A DNA stretch of 64,000 nt, from NCBI RefSeq assembly GCF_002243345.2, contig NZ_CP022655.2, positions 1,328,001 through 1,392,000 of the forward strand, read 5' to 3'. The first letter of the stretch is position 1. Each line of letters opens with the position of its first letter. The translations under genes were made by a program, and so were the position numbers. Source of the DNA: Paenibacillus sp. RUD330. Its GTDB lineage: Bacteria; Bacillota; Bacilli; Paenibacillales; Paenibacillaceae. The notes under the pieces were generated by a model, which was not told the DNA's origin, did no database searches, and saw only the letters and a program-made list of their open reading frames with translations. This document shows, one piece after another, positions 17,586 to 26,737 of the stretch.

Positions 17586-18925
17586 AGACAGCGTCATCGC
17601 ATTGGTCCAACTGGTCAGGCAGCGTTCAGGCGTCTCCGCGTACCGTCCTTTATCCGGAGTCGGTCGAAGCGGTGGCGGAAGCCGTCCGGATGTGCCGCCG
17701 GGAAGGGCGGAAGCTGCGTACGGTCGGCTCCGGCCACTCCTTCACGCCGATCGCGGCCTCCGACGACATGCTTCTGTCGCTGGACCGCATGCAAGGCCTC
17801 GTCTCCATCGATCCGGCTGCCGGCACTGCTGTCGTCTGGGCGGGCACGAAGCTGAAGAAGCTCGGCAGCCTGCTGCATGAGCATGGCTTCGCCCAGGAGA
17901 ACCTCGGCGACATCGACGTCCAGTCCATCGCGGGAGCCATCTCCACGGGTACGCACGGCACGGGCCGGGAATTCGGCAATCTGTCGACGCAGGTGCTGGG
18001 ATTGACGGTCGTGACGGGGACGGGCGAGGTGATGGAATGCACGCCGGAATCCCATCCCCGGCATTTCAAGGCGCTGCAAATATCGGTCGGCGTGCTCGGC
18101 GTCATCGTGCAGGTCAAGCTGCGTCTGCAGCCTGCGTACAAAATGGAGTATGTCAGCCGCAAGCTTCCGCTTGGGGAAGCGCTGGAGCAGCTGCCCGCCT
18201 TGAGGGCGGACAACCGGCATTTCGAGTTTTTCTGGTTCCCCTATGCGGATCCGTGCCAGATCAAGGTGATGAACCCGTCCGACAAGGAAATCACGAGCAG
18301 CCCGGTCAAGGATTATATCAGCGACGTGCTGATTGAAAATACGTTTTTCGGCCTCGTGTCGGAGCTGTGCCGCAAGCGTCCTCGAGTCAGCGCTTCCGTC
18401 AGCCGGTTTTCCGCCTCCCAGGTCCCGGTCGGACGCAAGGTCAATTACAGCCACCGCCTGTTCTCGACGGAGCGCTCGGTCCGCTTCGTGGAGATGGAAT
18501 ACAATCTGCCTGCGGAAGCGATGGCTTCCGTCATCCGGGAGATGCGGGAGGAGATGGATCGCAGCCGGTACGACGTTCATTTTCCGGTGGAATGCCGCTA
18601 CGCCAAAGGCGACGACATCTGGCTGAGCCCGGCCTACGGAAGGGATTCCGCTTATATCGCCGTCCATATGTACAAAGGCATGCCGCATGAAGCGTATTTC
18701 CGGGCGATGGAAGCCATTTTCCTGCGGCATGGCGGCAGGCCTCACTGGGGCAAGATGCATTTTTTGGACGCGGACGGGCTGCGGGGGCTGTACCCCCGCT
18801 GGGACTCGTTCCTCTCGATCCGCAAAGAGCTGGATCCCGGCGGCATCTTCCTGAACGGCTATATGGAGCAGCTGTTCGGATCGGGCGGCGGTGCCGGAAC
18901 GGCCGATCATGCCATTCAGGCATGA
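17582..18925 (+). CDS. FAD-linked sugar-1,4-lactone oxidase (D-arabinono-lactone oxidase family)
   Basis: A 447-residue flavoprotein of the ALO/L-gulonolactone oxidase family. The N-terminal FAD-binding domain has GSGHSF with His52, the usual site of covalent FAD attachment, and GAISTGTHGTG. The C-terminal ALO domain ends in RPHWGKMHFL and LDPGGIFLNGYMEQLFG. The start is ATG 17582 with GGGGGA nine bases upstream; an alternative ATG at 17573 is nearly as good. It overlaps the stop codon of the PLP enzyme (ATGA). Such enzymes oxidise sugar lactones or polyols with oxygen, giving peroxide. The pairing with a PLP enzyme points to a small catabolic or modification pathway that I cannot name. Confidence 0.85.
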   Translation: MKTASSHWSNWSGSVQASPRTVLYPESVEAVAEAVRMCRREGRKLRTVGSGHSFTPIAASDDMLLSLDRMQGLVSIDPAAGTAVVWAGTKLKKLGSLLHEHGFAQENLGDIDVQSIAGAISTGTHGTGREFGNLSTQVLGLTVVTGTGEVMECTPESHPRHFKALQISVGVLGVIVQVKLRLQPAYKMEYVSRKLPLGEALEQLPALRADNRHFEFFWFPYADPCQIKVMNPSDKEITSSPVKDYISDVLIENTFFGLVSELCRKRPRVSASVSRFSASQVPVGRKVNYSHRLFSTERSVRFVEMEYNLPAEAMASVIREMREEMDRSRYDVHFPVECRYAKGDDIWLSPAYGRDSAYIAVHMYKGMPHEAYFRAMEAIFLRHGGRPHWGKMHFLDADGLRGLYPRWDSFLSIRKELDPGGIFLNGYMEQLFGSGGGAGTADHAIQA

Positions 18926-19050
18926 GGCGGCTTGCCCGTATTTTCCGCAGCTCATCGCGCTGTCTGTCGGGAATGGCCTGATCGCCGTCCCGAGGCGCAC
19001 ACGCAAGCATAAGCTTCCATCCCAAAATTCTCAAAAGGCGGTTGATTGCA

Positions 19051-19848
19051 GTGGCCAAGGAGCTTGGAGAAGCCGTCATCCGTCTGCAGGACGTGCGGAT
19101 GAATTACGGCAATAAGTTTGTTTTGAAGGGCATCGACCTGGAAGTCTATCCCGGCCAGATCATCGGATATATCGGCCCCAACGGCGCGGGCAAAAGCACG
19201 ACGGTCAAGCTCATGCTCGGACTTGAAACCGGGTACGGCGGCAAGATCGAGGTGCTTGGACATAATTTGTCCGACGGCTCGTCGGCTTACAAAGGACGCA
19301 TCGGCTATGTGCCCGAAACGGCCGAAATCTACGATACGCTCAGCGCGAGGGAATACCTGACCTTCTGCGGCGAGCTGTACGGACTGAAGCCGGAGGACGC
19401 CGATTACAAGGGAGCCAAGCTGATGCGCCTGTTCGGGATGGAAGAGGTGTATGATTCCCGGATCGATTCGTATTCCAAAGGAATGAGGCAGAAGGTGATG
19501 CTCGTCGCCAGCCTGCTCCACAATCCTGACCTGCTGTTCCTGGACGAGCCGCTCAGCGGACTGGACGCGAACAGCGTCATGATCGTCAAGGAGATCCTCG
19601 CTCAGCTTGCCGCCGAAGGCAAGACGATCTTCTATTCCTCGCATATCATGGACGTCGTGGAGAAGATCAGCAGCCGCATCGTGCTCCTCCATGACGGGCA
19701 TATCGCCGCGGACGGAAGCTTCGCCGAGCTCAAGGCGCAGGGAGCGGAAGGCTCGCTGGAGCAGATCTTCAACGACCTGACGGGCTTCACCGAGCATGCC
19801 GAGATCGCCGGGAGGATCGTCCAGGCGGTTCAAGAGGACTACAGCTGA
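19051..19848 (+). CDS. ABC transporter ATP-binding protein
   Basis: A 265-residue ATPase. GTG 19051 is preferred because AAGGCGG lies nine bases upstream; a TTG at 19042 abuts that site. Walker A is GPNGAGKST (42-50), the signature region is SYSKGMRQKVM, Walker B is LLFLDEPLSG and the switch His is in YSSHIMDVVE. The subfamily looks like the DrrA/CcmA-type exporters. The stop codon overlaps the start of the next gene, a large membrane protein, so the two form a two-gene transporter. The cargo is unknown; these pairs often export peptides, drugs or cell-surface compounds. Confidence 0.9.
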   Translation: MAKELGEAVIRLQDVRMNYGNKFVLKGIDLEVYPGQIIGYIGPNGAGKSTTVKLMLGLETGYGGKIEVLGHNLSDGSSAYKGRIGYVPETAEIYDTLSAREYLTFCGELYGLKPEDADYKGAKLMRLFGMEEVYDSRIDSYSKGMRQKVMLVASLLHNPDLLFLDEPLSGLDANSVMIVKEILAQLAAEGKTIFYSSHIMDVVEKISSRIVLLHDGHIAADGSFAELKAQGAEGSLEQIFNDLTGFTEHAEIAGRIVQAVQEDYS

Positions 19849-21503
19849 TGCATGAATTCATAATGAAGCTGCTGGACAGGTTCAGCGGCATGTTCCGCCG
19901 TGCAGGCATCGACTACCCGGCGCTTCGCACGATCGTAAGGATCAAGCTGACGATGGACGGGCGCAAGCCGAACGGCGTCCTGGAAGCGATAGGGAAATCC
20001 AAGAAGCCTTCCGCGGACAAGCCGGAGAAGTCGCCGTTTGCGGTCAACTGGCTGTACGTCCTCATGAGCCTGGCGATGATTCCCTTTCTTTTTCTGAACG
20101 ATAGCCTGGCCGGCATGACCTTCGTGTTCACGCTGCTGATGTTTTTCCAGGGGACGGCGATGATAGCGGATTTCTCATCGGTCATGCTGGATACCCGGGA
20201 CCGGTCGATCCTGAGGACGAAGCCGGTGGACGGACGCACGCTCGGGATGGCTAAGACCGTCCATATCATCGTTTATCTCTTCCTGCTCACCGCCTCTCTG
20301 GTCGCGCTGCCGCTGATGGCGGTGTTCGTCTTCAAGGGAGCGGCCGCGGGGCTGGTGTTCCTGCTGGAGATCATGCTGGTGACCGGACTGGACATCTCCC
20401 TCACGGCGGCTGTCTATTATGCCGTGCTCCGCCTATGGGATGGGGAGCGGCTCAAGGATATGATCAACTACATCCAGATCGCGCTCGCGGTCGGGCTGAT
20501 GGTCGGATACCAGATCATGATCCGCATCTTTGATTTCTCTGCCCTGGGAGCCGGCTTCGAGCCGGGAGGATGGTGGCTGCTGGCGCCGCCTGTATGGTTC
20601 GGCGCTCCTTTCGGGCTGCTTCAGGGAAACGGCGGCATCTCCTACGTCTTTGCAGCCTGCGCCCTGCTTGTTCCGCTGCTGTCTGTGCTGCTGTATGTCC
20701 TCATGCTGCCGCAATTCGAGCAGCAGGTCCAGAAGCTGACGCAAGGAGGAGGAGCGGGCAAGCGCAGGTCGGCGTTCCGTCCGCTTGAGCTTATCGGCGA
20801 CCTGCTGATCCGAAACCCCCGGGAGAGAGCGTTCTATCGGTTCGCCTGCGCCATGATGGGCAAGGAAAGAGAGTTCAAGCTGAAGGTTTACCCGTCCGTA
20901 GGCTTTTCCATGGTCGTCCCGTTCATTTTCATGGCGAGCCAGCTCAAGGCAGGACTGGACAGCTTGTCCGTCGTCTGGGGATTGATGCTGTACGGAACCG
21001 GGCTCGCGATTCCGACGCTCTTGACGCTTCTGTCCTTCTCCTCCCGCCATAAGGCGGCCTGGATCTACTCGACATCTCCGATGGAGGAGACGGGGGCCGT
21101 CCACCGCGGCGCGGTGCTTGCCAGCCTCATCAAGCTGTTCCTTCCCGTATTCGCCGTTGCAGCGGTTGTCTTTCTGCTGCTGTTCGGCAAGGCTTTTGTT
21201 CCCGATCTCATTGCCGTCTTCCTCTCGCTGCTGCTGTTCGCCGTCGTCTGCTACCGCATCCTTCCGCGCAAGCTGCCGTTCTCGGAGCCGTTTCCGGCGG
21301 GAAGCTCCAGCCAGAACGGCTTGCAGGTTTTCCTGCTCATCGTCATTTTGACGGCGTTCGGGGGCATCCACTTCGGGATACGCGCGGCAGGATGGCCGTA
21401 TTCGGTATGGATATTCTCCGCCGCGCTGATCGGCCTGAATTATGTGGCTTGGAAATATGGGTTCCGCGGCCGTTCTACCGGCAAGGCGGCATCCGCGAAA
21501 TGA
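19848..21503 (+). CDS. ABC transporter membrane protein (partner of preceding ATPase)
   Basis: A 551-residue polytopic membrane protein with roughly 12 predicted helices in hydrophobic blocks from about residue 64 to the end, and a long cytoplasmic stretch near 285-350. A cytoplasmic N-terminus (MKLLDRFSGMFRRAGIDYPA) precedes the first helix. Start and stop overlap as TGATG with the ATPase gene, so they are translationally coupled. I recognise no named family beyond ABC exporter permease. The size fits a full transmembrane subunit acting as a homodimer or a fused pair. No regulator or immunity gene is adjacent. Confidence 0.8.
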   Translation: MHEFIMKLLDRFSGMFRRAGIDYPALRTIVRIKLTMDGRKPNGVLEAIGKSKKPSADKPEKSPFAVNWLYVLMSLAMIPFLFLNDSLAGMTFVFTLLMFFQGTAMIADFSSVMLDTRDRSILRTKPVDGRTLGMAKTVHIIVYLFLLTASLVALPLMAVFVFKGAAAGLVFLLEIMLVTGLDISLTAAVYYAVLRLWDGERLKDMINYIQIALAVGLMVGYQIMIRIFDFSALGAGFEPGGWWLLAPPVWFGAPFGLLQGNGGISYVFAACALLVPLLSVLLYVLMLPQFEQQVQKLTQGGGAGKRRSAFRPLELIGDLLIRNPRERAFYRFACAMMGKEREFKLKVYPSVGFSMVVPFIFMASQLKAGLDSLSVVWGLMLYGTGLAIPTLLTLLSFSSRHKAAWIYSTSPMEETGAVHRGAVLASLIKLFLPVFAVAAVVFLLLFGKAFVPDLIAVFLSLLLFAVVCYRILPRKLPFSEPFPAGSSSQNGLQVFLLIVILTAFGGIHFGIRAAGWPYSVWIFSAALIGLNYVAWKYGFRGRSTGKAASAK

Positions 21504-21670
21504 GCCGCACGGCATCAGCCATTCTCTTCCTTCCCTGCATGACAGGCCGGCCGGTGCCGGGATTTCACGATGGCTTCCTTTACCAAATCTCTACCTCCCG
21601 TTGACGAATAAGGGACACTCAACCGTTACCCTTAAATTGGAAATCAATCATGCATTGCCGGGAGGAGCGG

Positions 21671-22519
21671 ATGACAGTGAGATTGATCGTGATGGGAGAT
21701 CTTCATTATCATGAATGTGACAGGTCGGTACCGGGACTGCACGATGCGCATGCTGCTTTCTACAGCGGTTTGTTGGACGAGTTTCTGGAAGCGGACGCGG
21801 ACCTGCACATTTCCTTGGGGGATCTGACCAACTATGGAACGGCCGAGGAGCTTCGGCAGATATACGGCTTGCTGAGGAGCAAGCCGCGGAACTTCATCCA
21901 TGTCCTGGGCAATCACGACCTGTACGCGCAGACGCGGGCCGAGGTGCTGGACCTATCCGGCCAGCAGCGGTATCATGCCTTCGACGCCGGCCATGCCGTC
22001 CTCGCTTTCCTCGATACGGCCAAGGAGCAGGATTATGAGGATTGGGGAGGCTGGGTCGATCCGGAGCAGCTGGATTGGCTGGAAGAGATCGTGATCGCTT
22101 CGGGAGACCGGCCTCTTCTCGTCTTCGGCCATCATCCCGTCTACGCCACGACCGCACGCTCCGAAACGGATAAAGGCTCCATTCACCCTGATATCGACAT
22201 GTGGAGCATCCTGCGAAAAAAGAAAGGCGTCGGCGTCTACTTCAACGGGCATACCCATGTCGATTCCATCGCGGTCCGCGGCCAATGGTCGTTCGTCCAG
22301 CTGTCCGCATGCCTGGATGTTCCGTCCTTCCGCATCGTGGATGTCGAGCCGGAAATGATTGCGGTCCGCGCCGTTGAAGTGACGGATGAAGAAGCCATCG
22401 GGGGCTTGCCGATCATCCACCGGCACATGAGGCATTTCACTCCGACTCTCGGAGCCAAGGGACTGCACAGGGACCGCGAGCTCGCCATCCCCCTCAAGGA
22501 TTCCGTGCTGCCGGGATGA
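21671..22519 (+). CDS. Calcineurin-like metallophosphoesterase, coupled to GlpP
   Basis: A 282-residue phosphoesterase. ATG 21671 has GGGAGGAG upstream, which decides against the in-frame ATG at 21650. All metal-binding blocks are present: GDLHYH, GDLTNYG, GNHDLY, GHHPVY and GHTHVD. There is no signal peptide, so it is cytoplasmic. Its stop overlaps the glpP start by four bases, and the following operon imports glycerol-3-phosphate or its diesters. A role as a phosphodiesterase or phosphatase on glycerol-phosphate compounds (compare GpdQ of the class III phosphodiesterases) is an attractive inference, but nothing in the motifs fixes the substrate. Confidence 0.85.
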   Translation: MTVRLIVMGDLHYHECDRSVPGLHDAHAAFYSGLLDEFLEADADLHISLGDLTNYGTAEELRQIYGLLRSKPRNFIHVLGNHDLYAQTRAEVLDLSGQQRYHAFDAGHAVLAFLDTAKEQDYEDWGGWVDPEQLDWLEEIVIASGDRPLLVFGHHPVYATTARSETDKGSIHPDIDMWSILRKKKGVGVYFNGHTHVDSIAVRGQWSFVQLSACLDVPSFRIVDVEPEMIAVRAVEVTDEEAIGGLPIIHRHMRHFTPTLGAKGLHRDRELAIPLKDSVLPG

Positions 22520-23133
22520 ATGCCGAACAGTTCCGCAGCCTGCTCGAAGAACGCAGGATCATCGCCTCGCTCAAGCAGCCCAAGCATATCGAGCATGCGC
22601 TGGAGCTGCGCAGCCGGTTGTCCGGCGTGTTCCTGCTGATGGGGCATATCGGCGTGCTGGGCTCGTACGTCGATGTTTTCCGCAGCCACGGCATACCGGT
22701 CTTTCTCCATCTGGAGAAGATCGGCGGGCTCAGCACGGATTCCCACGGCATCGACTATCTGGCCAAGACGATACGTCCGGCCGGCATCGTCTCGACCAAG
22801 ACGAGCGTAATCAGGGCCGCCAAGAAACGGGGCCTGCTCACCGTGCAGCGCTTCTTTCTCGTGGACAGCGAAGGACTGAGCAATATATCCGGCAGCCTGG
22901 AGCAGACGATGCCCGACGTCGTCGAGCTGATGCCTGCGCGCATTCCGGAAATGATCGCGCGCGTACGCCGGTTCGCGGACGTGCCGATCATTACCGGAGG
23001 GCTGCTCAGCGAGCCCTGTCAAGGCCGGCTATGCCTGGACTATGGAGCTGCCGCGATCTCGTCCTCCGATCCGAGGCTGTGGCGGGCCGACTATTCCGGG
23101 CATTCGGGCAGCGGATTGGAACGATCTAGCTAG
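22516..23133 (+). CDS. glpP: Glycerol-3-phosphate-responsive antiterminator GlpP
   Basis: A 205-residue GlpP-family RNA-binding antiterminator. Typical blocks are LSGVFLLMGHIGVLGSYVD, FLHLEKIGGLSTDSHGIDYL, IVSTKTSVI, QRFFLVDS, PDVVELMPARIPEMI and ITGGLLSEP. Family knowledge: with glycerol-3-phosphate bound, GlpP binds leader RNA and prevents termination before glp genes. The first large hairpin terminator downstream, at 23237-23292, fits that role exactly. The C-terminus is about 15 residues longer than usual after the SSSDPRLWRAD segment. It is translationally coupled to the phosphoesterase gene. Confidence 0.93.
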   Translation: MNAEQFRSLLEERRIIASLKQPKHIEHALELRSRLSGVFLLMGHIGVLGSYVDVFRSHGIPVFLHLEKIGGLSTDSHGIDYLAKTIRPAGIVSTKTSVIRAAKKRGLLTVQRFFLVDSEGLSNISGSLEQTMPDVVELMPARIPEMIARVRRFADVPIITGGLLSEPCQGRLCLDYGAAAISSSDPRLWRADYSGHSGSGLERSS

Positions 23134-23165
23134 GCCGGGCCTCTTCACGTATTCTTCGCATGGCG

Positions 23166-23197
23166 TTGACGTTCAATTGACATACCGGGCCTATACT
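23166..23197 (+). promoter_or_regulatory. Candidate promoter of the glycerol-phosphate import operon
   Basis: TATACT at 23192-23197 is a good -10. TTGACG (23166) and TTGACA (23177) are both present but give spacers of 20 and 9 bases, neither ideal. A start near 23204 would put the leader terminator about 33 bases into the transcript. Confidence 0.4.
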
Positions 23198-23236
23198 GGG
23201 CTTGTACAAGTAAATAGAAACGGTCGGAACCTCTGG

Positions 23237-23292
23237 AGAGACCTTAACCCGCCGCGGATCGATATCCGCGGTACGGTTAAGGTCTCTTTTTC
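23237..23292 (+). terminator. Leader terminator, presumed GlpP-controlled
   Basis: A 13-bp outer stem, AGAGACCTTAACC (23237-23249) with GGTTAAGGTCTCT (23275-23287), encloses a second 8-bp stem, CCGCGGAT / ATCCGCGG, and is followed by TTTTT. It ends about 54 bases before the ugpB-like start codon. CTCTGGAGAG at 23231-23240 is a small competing hairpin that takes up the left arm. An intact terminator inside a leader right after glpP is the arrangement known for glp antitermination. Confidence 0.85.
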
Positions 23293-23345
23293 TGCGCACC
23301 TGCGCTCCGGCCGGATCAAACCATATCTTGGAGGGGATCCGTATC

Positions 23346-24677
23346 ATGGCAAGAAAAACGATGACCGCAGCGATGTCCATCCTGCTCTCCGCGGCGCTTG
23401 CCGCTTGCGGCACAGGCGGGGACAACAAAGGAACCGCCGAGGCGGAAGGCGGCTCGAATGCGGCAGCGGCGGGATCGGCTGCATCCGAAGGCAAGATCAC
23501 GATCAGATATTGGTACGCCTTCGGAGACAAGATCGAAGAAGCCAAGCAGCATCTCGTCAAGGAATTCAACGCTTCCCAGGACCGGATCGAGGTCGTGGCG
23601 GAGCATCAGGGCAATTACGACGACCTTCATGCCAAGGTGCAGGCGGCTTTCGCTGCCGGACATGCTCCCGCCGTCACCGATCTGGAGATCGCCTCCACGG
23701 GAGTATTCGCCCGCTCCGGCATGCTGGAGGAGCTGACGGCTTATGCGGACCGGGACAAGGACCAGCTGCAGCTGGACGATTTCAATCCCGGCCTCATGGG
23801 CAACGCCTATGTCGACGGCAAGCTGTACGGGCTCCCCTTCATGCGCAGCACGCCGATCCTCTACAAGAACGTCACGATGCTGAAGGACGCCGGACTCGAT
23901 CCGCAAGGGCCGAAGACATGGGATGAGCTGGAGCAGTATGCCCGCGTGCTGAAGGAGAAGGGCAAGAACGGCATGACGGTGCCGGCCGACATCTGGTTCT
24001 ACGAGGCGCTTGTCGCCCAGAGCGGAGGCCGGATGCTGAGCGAGGACGGCAAGAAGGCCGCGTTCAACTCTCCTGAAGGCGTAGCGCCCGTAGAATTCTG
24101 GAAAAAGCTTGTTGCCGAAGGGCTGATCAAAATTCCGGTAGGCGACGAAGCGGGCGCCACGGCGGACAAGGATTGGGCAAACCAGCTGTCCGCGTTCAAG
24201 TTCGGCTCCACGGCAGGCGTCACCGGCAGCCTGGAGATCGCCAAGGGCAACGGTTTCGAGCTCGAGACGGCTTTCATGCCGGCGAACAAATCCTACGGCG
24301 TGCCGACCGGAGGCTGCCAGCTCGTCATCACCTCGAAGAGCAGCAGGGAAGAGAAGGAAGCGGCCTGGGAATTCCTCAAGTGGATGACCTCCAAGGAGAA
24401 TACGATCTACCAGCACAAGCATGTCGGCTATCTCCCGACCCGTCTGTCCGCCGTTCAGAGCGAAGAGCTGCAGACGCATTTCAAGGAGTATCCGCAGTTC
24501 AAGGTGGCCGTCGACCAGCTTCAATATGCAAGGCCGCGCCCGATGGAGAACGGGTATCCGGAGGTGGCCCGAATCGTACGGACTGCCATCGAGAAGGCGA
24601 TCCTCGATCCGAAGACAACCCCGCAGGCAGCGATGGACGACGCGGCCAAGAAGGCGGACAAGCTGCTGTCGAAATAG
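23346..24677 (+). CDS. Glycerol-3-phosphate/glycerophosphodiester-binding lipoprotein (UgpB-like)
   Basis: A 443-residue solute-binding protein. ATG 23346 has GGAGGGG upstream. The lipobox LAAC ends a signal sequence of about 20 residues, so it is anchored outside the membrane. TIRYWYAFGDKIEEAKQHLV, HAKVQAAFAAGHAPAV and FMRSTPILYKN are features of UgpB-type CUT1 binding proteins. The operon ends in a glycerophosphodiester phosphodiesterase and is preceded by glpP, which supports glycerol-3-phosphate or diesters such as glycerophosphocholine as ligand. Binding specificity is inferred from context; a general sugar-binding protein is the alternative. Confidence 0.88.
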   Translation: MARKTMTAAMSILLSAALAACGTGGDNKGTAEAEGGSNAAAAGSAASEGKITIRYWYAFGDKIEEAKQHLVKEFNASQDRIEVVAEHQGNYDDLHAKVQAAFAAGHAPAVTDLEIASTGVFARSGMLEELTAYADRDKDQLQLDDFNPGLMGNAYVDGKLYGLPFMRSTPILYKNVTMLKDAGLDPQGPKTWDELEQYARVLKEKGKNGMTVPADIWFYEALVAQSGGRMLSEDGKKAAFNSPEGVAPVEFWKKLVAEGLIKIPVGDEAGATADKDWANQLSAFKFGSTAGVTGSLEIAKGNGFELETAFMPANKSYGVPTGGCQLVITSKSSREEKEAAWEFLKWMTSKENTIYQHKHVGYLPTRLSAVQSEELQTHFKEYPQFKVAVDQLQYARPRPMENGYPEVARIVRTAIEKAILDPKTTPQAAMDDAAKKADKLLSK

Positions 24678-24742
24678 GCCGGGCTTAGACAAACCGGAGC
24701 AACAATCGGCTATTGAAGGCAAGGATAAGGGGGGAGAGGCCT

Positions 24743-25843
24743 ATGGCGCAGATCGAGCTGCGGAACATCGGCAAGAAATTCAAGCAGGAAGCCGTCATCG
24801 AGAATCTCAATCTGACGATCCGAAGCGGTTCGTTCACGGTGCTCGTCGGACCTTCCGGCTGCGGCAAGTCGACGACGCTGAGAATGGTTGCCGGGCTGGA
24901 GCGGCAGACGGAGGGCGAGATCTGGATCGACGGGAAATGCGTGAGCGACACGCCGCCGGGGCTGCGGGACGTGGCCATGGTATTCCAGAACTATGCGCTG
25001 TATCCGACGATGAGCGTGCGCGGCAACATCGAGTTCGGACTCAAGAACAAGGGTGTCGCGAAGCCGGAGCGGGAGCGGCTGATCGGCGATATCTCCGAGC
25101 TTGTGGGGCTGACACCCTATCTGGACAAGAAGCCGCAGAGCCTCTCCGGCGGACAGAGGCAGCGCGTCGCTCTCGCCCGCGCCATGGTGAAGCAGCCGAA
25201 GGTGTTCATTCTGGACGAACCGCTGTCCAACCTCGATGCCAAGCTGCGCAGCCAGATGCGGACGGAGCTGATCCAGCTGCACAAGCGGCTCGGGACGACG
25301 TTTGTATATGTCACGCATGACCAGGTCGAGGCGATGTCGATGGGAGACGAGATCGTGGTGATGGACAAGGGGGTAATCCAGCAGGCGGACGGTCCCATGG
25401 CGATCTATGGGCAGCCGGCCAATCTGTTCACCGCGCAGTTCATCGGGACGCCTCCCATGAATGTGCTGCTGCCGGAAGACATGCATGCTCTCGGCATTCC
25501 GGCCATGCCGGGCGTCCATTATGCCGGATTCCGCCCGGAGCATGCGGTGCTGAATCCGCCGGACGGCACGGAGGGCATCATGCTGAGGGGGCGGATCGCG
25601 ACGCGGGAAAGCCTTGGAGCGGAGCAGATCTACCAGCTTGAGCTTGCCAGCGGCGCCTTGGTTTCCGTCAAAACGTTCCTGAGGCCGATGGAAACGGTGG
25701 AATGGGCGGCCGCCGCCATCCCGGCCGAGGCTTTGCATGCTTTCGATGTCCGAGGGAACCGGGTCGAATGCAGCCTGAACGAGTGGAGGGAGGCCGCTGG
25801 CGGCGGAATCCTGACAGCGGCCGGAGCCGGAGGACGATCATGA
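24743..25843 (+). CDS. CUT1 ABC importer ATPase (UgpC/MsmX type)
   Basis: A 366-residue ATPase. ATG 24743 is chosen, with GGGGGGAG upstream. Walker A is GPSGCGKST, the Q-loop VFQNYALYPTM, the signature LSGGQRQR, Walker B FILDEPLSNLD, and the switch VTHDQVEAM. The C-terminal TOBE-like regulatory domain (about 240-366) is normal for UgpC/MsmX/MalK. It is the only ATPase of this class in the window, although two other CUT1-type importers (galactan and maltodextrin loci) lack one. In Bacillus relatives one MsmX serves several importers, so this protein may do so too. It overlaps the next gene by four bases. Confidence 0.93.
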   Translation: MAQIELRNIGKKFKQEAVIENLNLTIRSGSFTVLVGPSGCGKSTTLRMVAGLERQTEGEIWIDGKCVSDTPPGLRDVAMVFQNYALYPTMSVRGNIEFGLKNKGVAKPERERLIGDISELVGLTPYLDKKPQSLSGGQRQRVALARAMVKQPKVFILDEPLSNLDAKLRSQMRTELIQLHKRLGTTFVYVTHDQVEAMSMGDEIVVMDKGVIQQADGPMAIYGQPANLFTAQFIGTPPMNVLLPEDMHALGIPAMPGVHYAGFRPEHAVLNPPDGTEGIMLRGRIATRESLGAEQIYQLELASGALVSVKTFLRPMETVEWAAAAIPAEALHAFDVRGNRVECSLNEWREAAGGGILTAAGAGGRS

Positions 25844-26715
25844 CGACCGCCTGGGACAAGCTTCGCCCCTATGGCATGGTCGCGCCGGCCATCCTCGTGT
25901 TTTCGCTGTTTTTCATCTATCCCATCTTCTACATGATCTACCTCAGCCTCTTCGACTGGAACTTCGTCAGCCCCGACAAGGCCTTCGTCGGCCTGGCCAA
26001 CTTCCGGGAGCTGCTGGCGGACGAGGATTTCCGCAAGGTGCTCGGCAACACATCGCTGTACACCGCGCTTGTCGTCTCGCTGACGACCGGCATCTCCTTG
26101 CTGCTCGCCCTGTGGCTGAACCGCAGCGGCTGGTTCCATGGCTTCGTGCAGGGAGCGATATTCACGCCGCATATCATCTCGCTCGTCTCGATCTCGCTGC
26201 TCTGGAGCTGGCTGATGGATCCGGAGTACGGACTGCTGAACGGCATCCTGGGCTGGGCGGGCATCGGCGGGCTTCCGTGGCTGTCTCATCCCGACACGGC
26301 TCTGCTTTCCTTGGTGCTGGTGGCTGTCTGGAAAGGGATCGGCTACAACGCTCTCGTGTTCATCGCCGGCCTGCAGAGCATTCCGGCGGACATCTACGAA
26401 GCCGCTTCGCTCGACCGTTCGCGGCCTCTGACCACGTTCCGGCGGCTGACGCTGCCGATGCTGTCGCCGACGATATTCTTCCTGGTCGTCATCAACATGA
26501 TCGGATCGTTCCAGGTGTTCGAGACGATCGCGATCATGACCGGAGGCGGTCCCGTGAATGCGACCAATACGCTCGTGTACTACATTTATGAATACGGCTT
26601 CCGCTTTTTCAAGATCGGATACGCCTCTGCCGCGGGAGTCATCCTGCTGCTCATCGTCGGCGTCCTGACGCTGCTGTACTTCCGCCTGCTGTCCGCCAAA
26701 GTCCACTATCGCTGA
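25840..26715 (+). CDS. ABC importer permease (UgpA-like)
   Basis: A 291-residue permease with six predicted helices. ATG 25840 overlaps the ATPase stop (ATGA) and has GGAGG seven bases upstream; the longer frame runs inside the ATPase gene and is rejected. The first helix is VAPAILVFSLFFIYPIFYMI. The EAA loop is DIYEAASLDRSRPLTTFRRL; the usual Gly-Ala of that motif is replaced here by Arg-Ser, close to normal variation. It forms the channel with the UgpE-like protein. Confidence 0.92.
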   Translation: MTTAWDKLRPYGMVAPAILVFSLFFIYPIFYMIYLSLFDWNFVSPDKAFVGLANFRELLADEDFRKVLGNTSLYTALVVSLTTGISLLLALWLNRSGWFHGFVQGAIFTPHIISLVSISLLWSWLMDPEYGLLNGILGWAGIGGLPWLSHPDTALLSLVLVAVWKGIGYNALVFIAGLQSIPADIYEAASLDRSRPLTTFRRLTLPMLSPTIFFLVVINMIGSFQVFETIAIMTGGGPVNATNTLVYYIYEYGFRFFKIGYASAAGVILLLIVGVLTLLYFRLLSAKVHYR

Positions 26716-26737
26716 ACAGAGAAAGGAGCGGCATCCA

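Noticed and set aside
19051-21503. Antibiotic-peptide immunity or export system
   Set aside because: The ATPase/permease pair has no precursor peptide, modification enzyme or dedicated regulator next to it.
23177-23197. TTGACA and TATACT as one promoter
   Set aside because: The spacer is only nine bases; only the -10 is kept as a candidate.
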